NCBI GenBank assembly: GCA_047495785.1
Contig: JBLDXI010000045.1
Coordinates: forward strand, 372,001-436,000
DNA: 64,000 nt
Direction: 5' to 3'
Origin: Lepidodermella squamata
Taxonomy: Eukaryota > Gastrotricha
Shown: piece after piece, positions 43,723 through 56,514 of the stretch
Layout of the letters: each line of letters opens with the position of its first letter
Numbering within the stretch: position 1 is the first letter of the stretch
Notes under the pieces: generated by a model
The model's database searches: none
Seen by the model: only the letters and a program-made list of their open reading frames with translations
What the model was told of the DNA's origin: nothing
Translations under genes and position numbers: made by a program

Positions 43723-46700
43723 TGCGAACAAGTCGTTATCAGATCGCGGAAAAATCCATTAAAAATCGACTATTTTTCGCTTAACTAATAGTCCTTACAA
43801 TGTGTTTTAAATATCTTGACTTCTAAATACTGCCTGTAAAGAAAAATGATCATAATAGTAAAATGAGGCGGATATTGTAAAAATGTCAAAATCGATAATT
43901 TTAATAGACGCGCCTAGTCTAGTCGCAGAAATTTGCAAGTCACTCACATCTTATTACGAGAGAGGAAAAATAGCTATTATAATATCATTTTCGCTCAGTG
44001 CACGTACCATGTACTATACGAGAAAATGTTTCGTCTGATAGCGGGCGAAAGCTATACCTATTGTTGCCACCCTGTTTCCGACAAACGCTAGGCTCTGATC
44101 CATAAAAGATTGAGGTTAAAGCGCACCTTTGAAGATAAATAAAACGTATCTTCTAATGAGTTCTCACTTTTTTGGATTATAAATGGAGAGTCGCACCCAT
44201 GTCAGTGTAACCCTTGTAGTAAGTATTTTGAGAGAACAATACACGCTAAGTGAAACAATTGCTGAAATATGACAATGTCATTTTTTTTACTACAACGTAA
44301 ATATTTTTGTTTGACAGCGTTTTTTTTATGTAATGGCGAAGTTTATACGTAAAAGGCTTTTCTCGGCGAAATAATCATTTTGTATTAAAAAAAACACACG
44401 AAAGAGGCGTGAAGGTGTTGTATTTTCTTTGCTGAATGCATTAAAAAAATTAAGGGACGAATTTTCGGGTTGGACTATAGGTGCGAGACCTATCATTTGT
44501 TTGCTTAAAGGATACGGTTGGTTAAAAAGGAATTTGTGTAAATCTTTAATGCTATAAAAACTGCGAGGCACGCCTTGTTTTACGGTTCTAGGCGACACAT
44601 ATGGGCATCGGCACGCGACTCGATCTATATAATATAGCACCCTACAATTTTAAAGCAAACCACCCGCAAAATCTTGAAAAAAGTAAATGGAAAAATTGAG
44701 TTGATAAAATTTTCGGAAAAAAAAATCAAAACAACGTGACTTATCGCTTTGCGGTTTGAATTACAATATGTATCGGAAATAATAATGTTTCCATTAGTCG
44801 TTGCGGATATAGCGATGAATGTTGAGTGAGAGATGATAGTAATCTATGAATAAATATTCGAAACATAAAATAGCTGATGAGCGCGCTGCGGAAAAAATTA
44901 CACGCGTGATTAGATTTTTGGTTCTATATGATGGGATAAATAATAATAGAATTATAGTGATATTTTACTAGTTTTTTTTACCACGTGTGTTATTATAGTG
45001 ATGAGTTCTTATTTCAGCTGCGCCATACCTGGAGTTCTGCATTATACTAATGTTATTGCTTCTCAGCATTTAATGCCTAGAATATACGCATCCTCAAACG
45101 CATATATCATATAGCAGATGATGTTCACAGACAGACACCCTGAAGGTGTGTATGCCAAAATTACCACGCCTTCGGTGTTATATCTTAATACGCAGCGAGT
45201 ATTCCCAGCGAGAAAAAAACGCGGGAAAATAATAACGCGAGGGCGCGCGCAATTTGTGTTGCGTCACTGCGCGGCGCCTTAAAATAATACCATTAAGGCG
45301 GTGCCGGCTATTGAGAGGCCCTACATCAGCCATGAACAAAATACGGATGCGAAAGGACGGATTCTACGTGAAAATTACTCAGGTAAGAACTAATCGAAAA
45401 ACAACGGTCAAAATAGGAAATGTATATAAATTATAAATAATGAAAAATCAATAGACGACGGTCACTTGTTAGCCAGAGGGTGAATTTTTTTCATGCAATT
45501 ATATCAAGCGTGAGATTCGACCAGTGGCGCGTGCCATTTGTTGATAAAAGCGTCAAATATTTCCCATGTTGCAACTTAAGCTTTGTTTATACACCTGTAG
45601 ATGGCGGCGGGTTAGCTTCGGTGCTGGCCAATCAATTTAAATGCTGTAATAGCCAGAGGCTGAATGTAAAATTACCCTCGTGTCCGCGTGAATAGGTAAA
45701 CATCTAGTTTTTTCAACTGTCATAATTAAAATCTTAAAGAAGGTGAGAACTGAATCATCTGCGCGTCATTAACAAAGTAAACAAATGTTCATTTTTTATG
45801 ATAACGAAAAAAAAATAACACGATCTTTGGCTGGATTTTTTATTAGAGCAAAATACTGTGAATGAGTTGCGCAGTTCAGAGAAGCAAATTTACTCATCAC
45901 AAATCGCGTGCACTTGCTCGGCATATTCCCATGGTGAAAATTTACCAACCATGGATGGCATAATCTAATCAAAGTCTGGGCAAATCTATGCAAAAGAATG
46001 GCCGGGAAAACCGACAACCTTTGTAATTGGATTGATCATAGCGTGGTAAAACTATCGACGATTTGCTATAAATAAATGGGCCATCTAGCGAAAAATTTAC
46101 ATTTCAAAACAAAATGAAGGGAAAACAATTACATGCCGTAAGACCAGCAGTTTACTAGAGGATGGATACTTATTATCAGATGATGATAATAGAATAACTC
46201 GTGATGTAGAATCCCTTTGAAAACGAAAGAAAACGAAGCGATTGTCGGTTTTTTTAATGATGTATGACGATGGCTTCTGGAAAAACGCTACTTACTACAT
46301 ACAAAGCCACCGCGTGGGAATTTTTTTATCAATTCGCCCCGCATCCCGTCGGTGTTTACCGGCGTGTTTTTGTTTTTTTTATACAAAAAAAGCGCCATGT
46401 CAGGAAAAAAAACCATGGTAAATGAGGTGAGATTGAACATAGGTATACCGCAAAGCCACGTGATACCTACAAACTAGCAACTGTTCAATGACCTTGCAAT
46501 GAGGTAGCGGCGAAAACACGAAGGTTCACAAGCGGCGTGGTAATACCTACTACGTTTTTTAGGAAAATAAATAATTCTTTTTTTTGCGCCGTTGCCAGCC
46601 TTGCATGACCCGCCGGCACGTTACGCGCAAGTTCGTTCCAAGTGCTTGCTGATTTTTTTCCCGCATTGGAAACGCGAAAGCGGATATTTTTGGGACAAAA

Positions 46701-47750
46701 AATTACGCGGCGCAATATAAAAATCCAAATATGGTCTGAACTCCAGACGGCTCTAAATTTTTTAATTGTTGAATGAAAAATTGATGGAACGCTCACGCAT
46801 TCCCACACCCCATTATTTGAATATTTTTACTACGATAGGTATAGTAATATTAATTAAGCAATATAAGCGCCGCTTGATCTAGAGCTTTTTCATTCCAGCT
46901 TCCTAAAAAAAACGAGAGTTTGTATATTATGCTTGTTTGTATCCAGTTTACGTCAAGGTATAGAGGATGCGCAACCGGCGTGGAGGCGCGCATCCGCCTG
47001 TTTTGTTCCGTAACCTGAGTTATAAATCGATTAAATTAGCAATTATCGCTCCTCAGTAATTATCGATATAAAACTAAGATGAATCAAGTTTTTTCGCATA
47101 TTTTCATTGCGTATGGCACTTTGCTTTCTTCCTAATACTATATAGTCTCAACGCATCAGGAAAAATATTTACCCAAGCTATCACCATTGTTCAAATTATG
47201 GGGAAAAAAGGATTCTCTCACATCTCACATGACGATGATGGAGCGCCAAACAAGCTCAGGGACATGAATACAGAATTCAAACACTCTGCTTCTCGTAATA
47301 AGTGAATGCTGTAATGAGAAGAAAAAACATTAGAATGCGCACATCATCAAGAACCGCGGCCTCTTTTCTTTGTTTTCGCGTGTTGGTGCTCGGAAAACAA
47401 TAATTATTATTTTTGGCTGTGTGGCATGATAGATCTGGTCTCATTGGGCCAAATACGCTGTGCTTGCTCGCTTCCGGCTACGCGATCACTCACGTGGCGC
47501 TTCGTACTATTCAGAAACATCCTCAATTTTTTCCGGTCGAGACGCAAAATGTTCAGTGCACCTGCGACGGAAATCAGCCGATATAAAAACAAACCTCACT
47601 TGATCTTGAAATTTTTTATTTAAAATAAACTTGACATTGACGTCATTAAAATAAACATTCTTTCAAGACAATAATTTCCGCAGAAAAGAAGAATCGGTGA
47701 AATTATTCTAAATCAATTATTATTATTTATTAATAATATCAGCATAAAAT
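43723..47750. other. 4-kb AT-rich gene-free interval between GPCR B and GPCR C
   Basis: Only short, unsupported ORFs are seen, none with recognisable motifs. No tRNA or rRNA signature was found by eye. It includes the upstream (promoter) side of GPCR B and the 3' side of GPCR C. Scattered microsatellite-like AT tracts only. Confidence 0.45.
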
Positions 47751-50700
47751 TTAGGTTGGCAAAGAGAATCTGTGTTTGGGTGATTTCTGGTTAACGCCTT
47801 TAACGACACCTGATGTCAACAACAAGTTTTGTTTTGATTGCAAATGACCGGCGAGCTCCTCGTCACTGACTTCATCATTGGCTGTTGTATGGCTATTATT
47901 GCCGTTCTCGGCGATTCGCCGACTCGCCGATGACTTGAGGCAGAACTCGGGCGAGGCGCCCGACGACCAGCGGCCGCGCCCGGGCGCCACTGAGATAGTG
48001 CCGTGCAGGTGCGGGTGCAAATTAATCGAATGCTTTGTACAACATTCCGCACCGCCACCGTTATCTTCCTCGATTTTCGACGCATCGTTAAAATCTGGCA
48101 CCAAAATCACAATTGGCGCGCTCGGGTCCATTCCGAATTCGGGCCCTACCGATTCGTCGATACCGCGCGACACTTTCTTGCTCAGCGTCCTCTTCACCGG
48201 TGTCATTTCCAACACTGACTCACGTTGATTTTCCGAGGACGTGTGATCAGTAGGCGAACCATCAAGCTGTTACAAAGGATAAAGGGTTATATAGCAGAAA
48301 TTATTAAAGGATTTAATTATGCTAATAAATAAATTAATGAGTGAAATTAATCGACGGAAATTAATCGGTGAAATAAATTAGTGCGTGAATATTTTTTCTA
48401 TTTATTACATAAGTCCGGCCTCTTTTCCGCGAATGGCGAATATTATTTCTTCGGCCATGCCTAGGTCGTAACTTTTAACAATCCAAAATCAGAGCTAGAA
48501 AAATTGAATTTTTTCCTGAAAAATATTATTTCACCCACCTTAAAATCGACGCTGAGTTGATTTGGAATGCGGCGACTTGGGTTGCGGCCTCGTAACGACT
48601 GGCCACCTGCTGAAGAGGGGGTTAAACAGTCCTGAGACCGTTGGGACGCCATAGTTTTTCGATAAGCCACCGTAGTTGAATGGCAGCCTAAACCGTTGGC
48701 ATTGCCGGCTGAATTGGTTGAAATTTTTAGCATTTGGAATAGGGACAAGCGAATGCCGCGTATTCGCATCGAGTAAATGATAGGGTTTAATACGGCACCT
48801 AGGTGGAACATGGCGAGGCAGAAGAGTAGAAATTTGAGAAAGACTGGATGAGCCGCTTGAACGATCTCTTCATCGACCAACAGGTAGCACACGAGTGGGC
48901 CCCAGCTTAACAGGCACGTCAAAACTAGCAGCGTCGTAGTGAAGAAACCTAGACATACAAAATTGGATAACATTGGATAACGCCAAATTTTTAAAAGGTT
49001 TAAAAGTTGATACCCTGTAGATTAAATTACAGCACTAAATTTGAGATTCCAGCACTGGAATTTTCCATTTTAAATTATGGTTTTTCAATTTCGAATCTTA
49101 TCTAGAATCGTCTTTTTTATTATCAAACTCGGTTATAGCTTGGCCTACAAAGCCGATATCGATTCGAAGTATCGATTTTCGATTTTACAAATCAGTGATT
49201 TTTCCGATATCAGCAGCCTTGGAAGTAATCACGAAAAACATATTTACCTAGCTGATGGTACCTGGAAACCGAAATAAAATTTCAAGGTCATGGAGACATG
49301 TTGTTTCTCAAAGCGCATATTTTGACTTATGACGCATGGTGCTATGAGTCATAAATCTAAAAAAAATTCGTTTTTCAAGGTCAATGAATTTTAATAGCTT
49401 GGATGGTTTGAGAAACAACATATTCTATCATTGATCACGGTAGAAATAAACATTTTCGTGTACATGTAGTCACGAGTAACTGATTCGGCCAATTTCGAAC
49501 ACAACTGGAGTAATTTCGGACAGATCAGATTGAATATTTAAAGAGTGACGCTAATTATATGTGCGAGATTTTCGCAACTTTGGCGGTGCAAAATTTTAGA
49601 ATCTTTTCTAAATTAATTTATCAAAAATTCAAAAATTTAACAATTCAAACTCATTACCTGAGAAGGTTGAAAAAAAACGCTAGAACATAACTTCGCAAAA
49701 TAAATTAATGTTAAAACGGACGATTTCTTAATTTTAAATTTAATTGTGAATTTGGCATGGGTACCACCATTGAACCATAAAATATTATATTGGGAGGATA
49801 TTTAGGTATTCATTCTAACCTTTTAGAAGGCGCCGCCGCATGGTGACTTTTTGCTCGGGCTGGGCCCACTGATCGGTGCGTCGACGGTAGAGAAGCGCTT
49901 GGAAACACGTGAAGCCGTATGCAGTCAGTATCACGAATAGAAGAGTGCAGATAATTGCGGCAACCACATACTGGGCTATGACCGAGTAGTTCAGATCGGC
50001 AAGTCGTAACGCCAGCATTATGACTAAGACCACGGCCCACAGGCCAGGCATCGCGAAAACCAGCCACGACGAATCTGTAGAAAAAAATAACGGAAATTTT
50101 ATAGTAGTAACGGCCGTATAGGTTTCTTCGATTTTCCCATGAGGTAATGAATACGAATTCAATCATTTTAGTGACTCACTGGAAAACTGGCCGTAGGAAA
50201 ATGGAGCAGCAACCGCCACGAAATTATCAGCAGCCAAGCAGACGAGGCCGAGAGCGGACATTGCGAATGCCGATTGCCATATCACGTTGACCTCATGCTC
50301 GAGGATGTACCTCACTGTTTTGCTAGCAAGTGGCCCGTCACTCACATCCACCGCGCCGCACCGTTTTATTAGCGTTGTCGCAGATAATATTACATCGGAC
50401 ACCGATAGCTGAAATCAAAGCAGTAGATAGAGGTTAATCGAAATTTTCGCCCAAAAATGGCCATTATTTTCAAGCCAACGAAAAAGTAATATATTAACAT
50501 GAAGTAGGTTCAAATTATCCTGAATCCTAATTAGAGTGGAACCTTAATTTACCGTCTTCTGCGGGAAATCCGAATACGGATAGTTTCGCCTACAATATCC
50601 CTCTGCGGGTCGAAATCGCTCCTAAATTTTGACATAAACGGATTTCCCGTCAGACGGGCAAGAAGGTGACGGGGGATCAAGGTTCCAGTTATTGAAGCCA

Positions 50701-51754
50701 AATGTAATTCTCTTCGTGTATCTTGCAAGCCAAAACTGAGAACTCCGGATCTAATTCGTCAAATTAAAGTTGAGAGTGATCTTCACAGGGATTTCATCTT
50801 TCATCGCTGGTCTTTGAATTGGACCTTTGAATCCTTTGATTTCCTCGATCTATTTTCCATCAGCTCATGGCTGAAACGCAGATGAGGGACCGTAAAATCA
50901 TTTAAAAAAATTATTATCATAAATTTAGTAAAAATTATTTAAAAAAAACGTTCCGACGACTGACATAGCCTTGCTAAAATGATCTAAATGGAAACCGAAT
51001 TGTCTGTTGTCCAAAAAATACTCAATGCCCAGATCGCCCATGCCTAATCTAATGAGGGTGCGAGGTCCGAGGTTTTGGGTACCGCTTTGATAAACCATGC
51101 CCGAATTATGCATTATATTATTAAATTATAATAAATGCTTGTCACTTGCAAGAAATTGGGCTCCACCTTGCTGTCAAAGCACCATAAACAATTCCTCGTA
51201 TTATTTTGATTATCGTAAAATCGTAAAATGGGCGTAAAATCAATGAAACTTACGGAAATTGCGATAACATGCCGAGGCTGGCGGCGTTTGATGCGGCAAA
51301 CTGCCAAAACAGCCAGCATGTTGAACACGATGGCCAGGGTTATAAGCGGGACAGCTATCGCGACGTAATACAGGAAGTAGGTATACTCCTCCTGGCTGAT
51401 GAAAGTGCGCAGTTGCCGGCCAACTTCGTCCAACGTACAGTTGTCCTCAACCACCCAAATTGGAATGCGAGACGGGCCGACCTCGACGGCCATAGCACAG
51501 GCCTCCCGTACGGAATCTTTCGAAACTACCGACTGCGCCACGGATCGCGGATAGCCGTAACTGGAGAAGAAATACGCTAGGACAGTGTCGAATAAACTAG
51601 AAAACGCAGCCGCTTCGATGCGAGCCTGCTGTTCGGCGATCAAAATGCCAGGGTCGATCGTGGTCGGCATAGATCGCGTCAAACTGGTGAGATTCGACGA
51701 TGCGTTGAAATAATTCGCGGTAGATCGCAGAATTTTCACCATTTTCGGCGGCAT
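47751..51754 (-). CDS. Class A (rhodopsin-like) GPCR, paralogue C, with DNF in place of DRY
   Basis: Five exons: 51754-51254, 50408-50180, 50074-49820, 48948-48539 and 48266-47751; about 636 aa. Extracellular N-terminus with NAS and NLT glycosylation sites, TM1 (LAIVFNMLAVLAV), loop RRQPRHV, TM2 (SLSVSDVILS), TM3, TM4 (WLVFAMPGLWAVVL), TM5, TM6 (FFTTTLLVLTCLLSWGP), TM7 (FHLGAVLNPIIYS) and a tail of about 270 residues. The TM3 end is D228-N229-F230, again without arginine, and Cys3.25 is absent. C differs from A and B in SWGP instead of CWxP and NPIIY instead of DPVIY. The start is the first ATG in the open frame (MPPKMVK). The large last intron-exon pair carries only the cytoplasmic tail. Confidence 0.8.
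49152..49208 (-). repeat. Dispersed repeat, copy 3 (GPCR C intron 3)
   Basis: Reverse-complement match to the 35591-35639 and 42804-42853 copies, with a small insertion in the palindromic core. Lies between exons 3 and 4 of GPCR C. The 49039-49066 segment beside it matches 2752-2780. Confidence 0.6.
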
Positions 51755-54284
51755 TTTATAGCTGTTATAAAATTTGTAAATAAATCGCGACAGCCGAAAA
51801 TGGCTCACGCGATTTCGAGGGTTTCATTATTTCTTCTAATGAGAATAAAAGTATTTTTTCTATATAAAATATGTAGTATTTGGACTCAAATTCCCAGACG
51901 ATGTAACTTATATCGAGACTCAAGTTCCTTTGTCTCAGATTGTCGATATAAAAAAACGGAGCTATTATGCAGTTGCTACTCAAGGGTCATTTTCTTAGTT
52001 TTGCGCGATGACACTTCTGCTTAAACAATTACGCGCGCTTCCTCAATTTCGCCCACTTTCAGGACGAAGCTACAATTTTTATGAAGAAATTCTCACGAGA
52101 CGAGATATCAGCGCTCACCTGGCAGCGCTACACGTGAATGAATGAGAAATTATCGCAAAACGTCACTGCCCTTATTTAACGATTTTCAAGCTATAAAATA
52201 CGCGAAAACTTGTCATATAATCTATGCCTGAGTGAAAAAAAACGAATCCCAATAGAGATGCCTATTTACCATTTCGAACATATGAGTATTACAGACCAGG
52301 GCGTTTATAGTGAGTGAAGGCGGGGAAAATCAGCTAATGAATGAAAAATATATCCCTAAGCAGGGGACAGACACTACAATATTTTAGGCGCGCGTTAAGC
52401 TTTTTGTATCTATCAAATAATATTCAATTTCAAAGGTCCAAGTGGCGCGTGAATTTTCCGGCTCAAACTATATAGGTGGGGACTATACGATCTATTCGTC
52501 CCATATAGTGCGCCACTTTCAAATTGGATGAATGAAGGATGAAGGAAAGCGAGCCAAATAAGTGTGCAATAAGCTAATAATAGTAATATAATATAGAAAT
52601 ATTCTATTATTTTTTGAGTGGGAATGATTTATTATATTGGGGGTGCATAAAAAACTAGCGATTGCTCTAATCAACTCGATTGGGTCAATAAAATTATTAT
52701 GATAATATTATAGCCAAACAGAAATAACAGGAAAAGCGGCAATATAAGGCGATGACGTGAAATTGGGCAGTTTTTTCAACTAAAATTCCTCGTCCCGCTT
52801 TGCTCTCACTCTGAGCGTCCTTACTGCGCAGTTTTAAATGGTCAGTATGGCAAATAGGACGATTTTTTTCTGCAAATATTGCTCATAATATAAATCGCCG
52901 CAGAGGAAATGAGGTGAAACGAAACCTGGCGGCTAGCCTATAGTCGGCGGGTCAATTAGACAAATTGGACAGCTGAACAAGAAAATACTCATGGCCGAAT
53001 CTTGAGAACATTTGAATCAACTTAGAGCGAAAAAAATTGAGCAATCTAGGAGGTAAATTTGCCGGAAATAATTAGAAGACGATAAAGCGGAAAATGTGTC
53101 AGCCAAGATGTGTCATCGCGAAAAAATCGAAAAAGTGGTTTATATAAAGTTTTTTTGAAGAATAATCGCGTATTAAAACAGGCTGCATATAATATTTTGC
53201 AGGGATATATTACGAGGATGCGGGCGTTCCGCATGCTCTACTGATTACACCCGAAAATGGGCGCCGCTATGTAGGTTTCGATAAAATGCGTAAGGCAGTC
53301 GAAACTAAGTGATAATATTATTATTTTCAGAATATGCAATAATATAATAATTTATTCTTCTATTTATGAGCGGGATTTTCCAAGACGGAGAATGGGGTGA
53401 TTTTTTTCTGCGAAAATCTATGCACCATCACTGCTGCAGTAAGTAACTACAGTCGTGTAAGCAGTTATGAGAATAAAATGGCTCATCATCTTTTTATACA
53501 GGTAGGTAAATTTTATTGTACGCACAAGCCGAATAAATAAATAAGTGCACGTTGGCTCCGGAAAAAAGCAACCAAGAAATTTTTGGGATTTTTTGCTAAT
53601 GTTCTCAGATTGCCCCACTACAGTTAGAGCACACGAGATGATATATATGGCCGGAGTTGTGCGGCCAAACTATCATTCATCGCTGAGGCAAGAATAGCCG
53701 CGGCGATGAGCAGAACCATAAACATTATCCACATATTACACTTATTGCAAGTTGCAATGAATCGGCGTACGATGATGGGCAGAAGGGCGGAAACTTTTTT
53801 CGACCGCTCGCAGTGTGCGCATCTCGGCAATAATCGCCGCTAAAAAATCACATGCTTCCATCGTATTTTGGCCTATTCACTGTGGGTAAATACAAACAAA
53901 AGCGAAATCAAGTGCTGCTCTTTTGCGAAGAAAAATTCACCGCAAGAAATGATGATGTACCTAATCGTCAGCTTGAGTGATGGATACACAGTGTCCTTTA
54001 ATTAGGCTGATTTTTGCTAAGTGCACCAAGTTTCGATGCGATTACTCACGTGTGTGTTGATTCCAACAGAGCGCGATACTTAGACTAATTACGCGTAACG
54101 CCACGTAAACAGCTTCGTCACATAATTTGCTATCCATTATCCATTATATTTTTTTTACTTTTATTTGATTGATCACTTTTCAATTTCTTCTTGAGAAACA
54201 TTTTTCCTTCATAACGAAGATGAAAACACGCGAGCAGAAAAACAAAATCTTCTAGCTTTTTTTCTAGTGTCTTGATTGATTATA
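51755..54284. other. 2.5-kb gene-free interval upstream of GPCR C
   Basis: AT-rich, with only short ORFs lacking motifs. It contains the promoter side of GPCR C and the 3' side of cyclin K (both minus strand). No RNA gene or repeat family was recognised. Confidence 0.45.
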
Positions 54285-56514
54285 TCAACGAGGCGGGAGC
54301 AGTGACGGAATCGATGAGAAGCCAGGCGGGCGTGGTCCGCTGCCCGACGGTGTCCGGTTAAGGCCGTTCGGCGGCACCGCCATGCCCGGAGTGTGAGGAG
54401 GTTGGCCAGGGAAAGTTGGCGATGAAAACATGGGTTGGCGGATAGGGGGCGGGGGGACGTTCATCGGCAATCCGAACGGCGGCATGGGTGGCGGGCGGGG
54501 TTGTAGGCTCTGCACATTCGCGACCAGGTTATCAAAAGGGTTCGATCCCGGCACAGGTGGTCGCACCGCATTGAAGGCCGCGGCTGCTGCATACGACGCG
54601 TGATACATACTGAAAATTATATATTCAATTTCATCCTTAAAAAATTGCCAATTTAACTAACCCAGGTGGGGGAGGAGGTGCAGAAGTGGGGATTTCGCCG
54701 TTTCTGAAACCGGGTGGGATTTCGTGAACCGGAGATGATAAATGGGGCTTCATAGTTTGTTGCGGAGTTTGAGACATTCGCGGTCGATTTGCACTACCCG
54801 GGGCAGTTCCCGATCCGTTCGAGTTGCTGCCAGGCGTATTGAGCCGGTTGTTATTGCTTTGGAAAGACGATTTCGAAGCAGAGCGGTCGCGGCTGTGGGC
54901 ACGGTGCATCCCTGGCTGAGCTGGTAGACGGTGGTCCAAGCCATTCTTCTGATATGACAGGCGCCTGACCGGCTGCTGGTCGCCAGGGGGTGGCGAGGGT
55001 GACCGCGAATCGTTGCCACTGTTGAATGGCGGATACGTCGGAGGAATGGTCGGCTGGGTCGGAATTCCAGCGCCATTCCCGCTTGATCCAAGCGCGGGAA
55101 TGGGCTGGCCGCCGAACCCGGAATGATTATGGTGGAAATCAGGCGACATACCACTGCGAGGTCTGGAGCCCCGTTGCGAGGCTGTGTGAACTGGTATAGT
55201 TGATATTGCACCACCCGACATCGGCGGTGGGGGCGGAGGAGGGCTGAAATTGGAACAGACGTGAAAGCACTGAGTTGAATAAGACGAAACCAAGTATCCG
55301 ACTTACGGAGGCGGAGCACCTGGGGGTGGGGGAGGTGGATGAGAGAGGTTTGGCATTGGGTAGTTTGCCACATTCGCGCTTTCTTCAGATTTTATCCGTT
55401 TCGACGCAACGTCTTGAGGAGTTGAAGGATGACCCGAGGCTTTCCGCTTATCGCTTTGAGCAGGAGGTGCGGACGTGCTAGGACCTGGACCGGGCGTTGA
55501 CGATGCCGATGATGAAGACTTCTTTTTCTTCTTCTTCTTATCAGATCCACCAAAATTACCCGATATAAAGTCGAGTTGTTGGTGGCAAATATCTAACCAT
55601 AAAAAAAAATAAAACATGTGTTGTGCTTGATATTTCAGAATACTAACCCTCTAACACGGCTTGACCAAGATCAGCAACAAAAACTTTCCACCATTTTCCA
55701 TCAAAACCAATTGGTGGATTGGATAATTCGATAACAAAACCTTTCTGCATTTTTGCTGCGAGATATATCGAAGCAGCGGCAATAATATCGGCCTCCCATT
55801 GAAGACAAAGTGTTGTACAAAAACTGTCGTTAACCAACGTCCAAGCAGCTTGAGCAACAGGCGCTTTGTATTCTTTCGTTCCCTTGAATTCTTTTAGCAG
55901 CTTCAGGAGAATGGAATATGGATGCTCTACTTGAAGATCAAATTGAATCGTTTTCAAAACCATTCGCTCCATAACAATCAAAGCCTCCTGTAAGCATAAT
56001 AAAATTAGTTAGAAAAATACGTTTTTGTACAAACTCAAACCTTGGGATCTTCACCAAAGACGTTAAATTCCGATTCAGTCTTTTCCTCCGCTAAATATTC
56101 TTTAACGACTTTCAACAGATCTTTGCCCTTCTTCGGGGTTTCCTCGACTTTACCAGCCAAAAACAAACAAGCTGCAGCAACAACCTTGAGATAAAAAAAT
56201 TATGAAAATTACATGAAACAGAAGGCACTAATCGTTTACCCATCGATCGTAGTGTTTGAAGCTTCTAAAGACATAGAAGCGGTGGAAATAAACGGCTCCG
56301 GTAGCCCAAGTTTCATATGGCCTAATAATACATAATTTGTAATGCTGGCGTATTAGTTAGGTAACTTGTCTTACAATTTCATTCGGTGGCCGACGGCAAA
56401 AATAAGACGGACACCCTCCACTCGCAGTTTTGATTCGGCTTCCCAGTCGAAACCATCTTTTGCAGACGGAGAATTCCGGATAAGATCTTTCTTTTCCCAA
56501 TACCAAACTGGCAT
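54285..56514 (-). CDS. CCNK: Cyclin K
   Basis: Seven exons: 56514-56375, 56321-56240, 56184-56041, 55987-55648, 55592-55307, 55243-54662 and 54609-54285; 632 aa. Cyclin K pairs with CDK12/CDK13 to phosphorylate the RNA polymerase II C-terminal domain during elongation. The N-terminus [11 protein letters not shown] matches the family's WYWDKKDL, followed by two cyclin folds ([64 protein letters not shown]). The second half is a basic KKKKKK patch and a long Pro/Gly-rich low-complexity region, as in vertebrate cyclin K and unlike the His-rich tail of cyclin T. The start ATG follows an acceptor-like GATTAG 20 nt upstream, so a non-coding or trans-spliced leader is possible. Confidence 0.93.

Noticed and set aside
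43723-47750. Possible tRNA, snoRNA or other RNA gene in the 4-kb gap
   Set aside because: No convincing cloverleaf with A and B boxes was seen by eye; a covariance-model scan would be needed to exclude one.
51755-51808. Upstream extension of GPCR C (frame open to 51808)
   Set aside because: The upstream part begins at GTG with no ATG; the first ATG is at 51754, so the shorter start was used.
54750-55373. 207-aa minus-strand ORF overlapping the cyclin K tail
   Set aside because: Alternative frame of the Pro-rich exon. The other frame joins in phase at both ends and gives the expected cyclin K tail.
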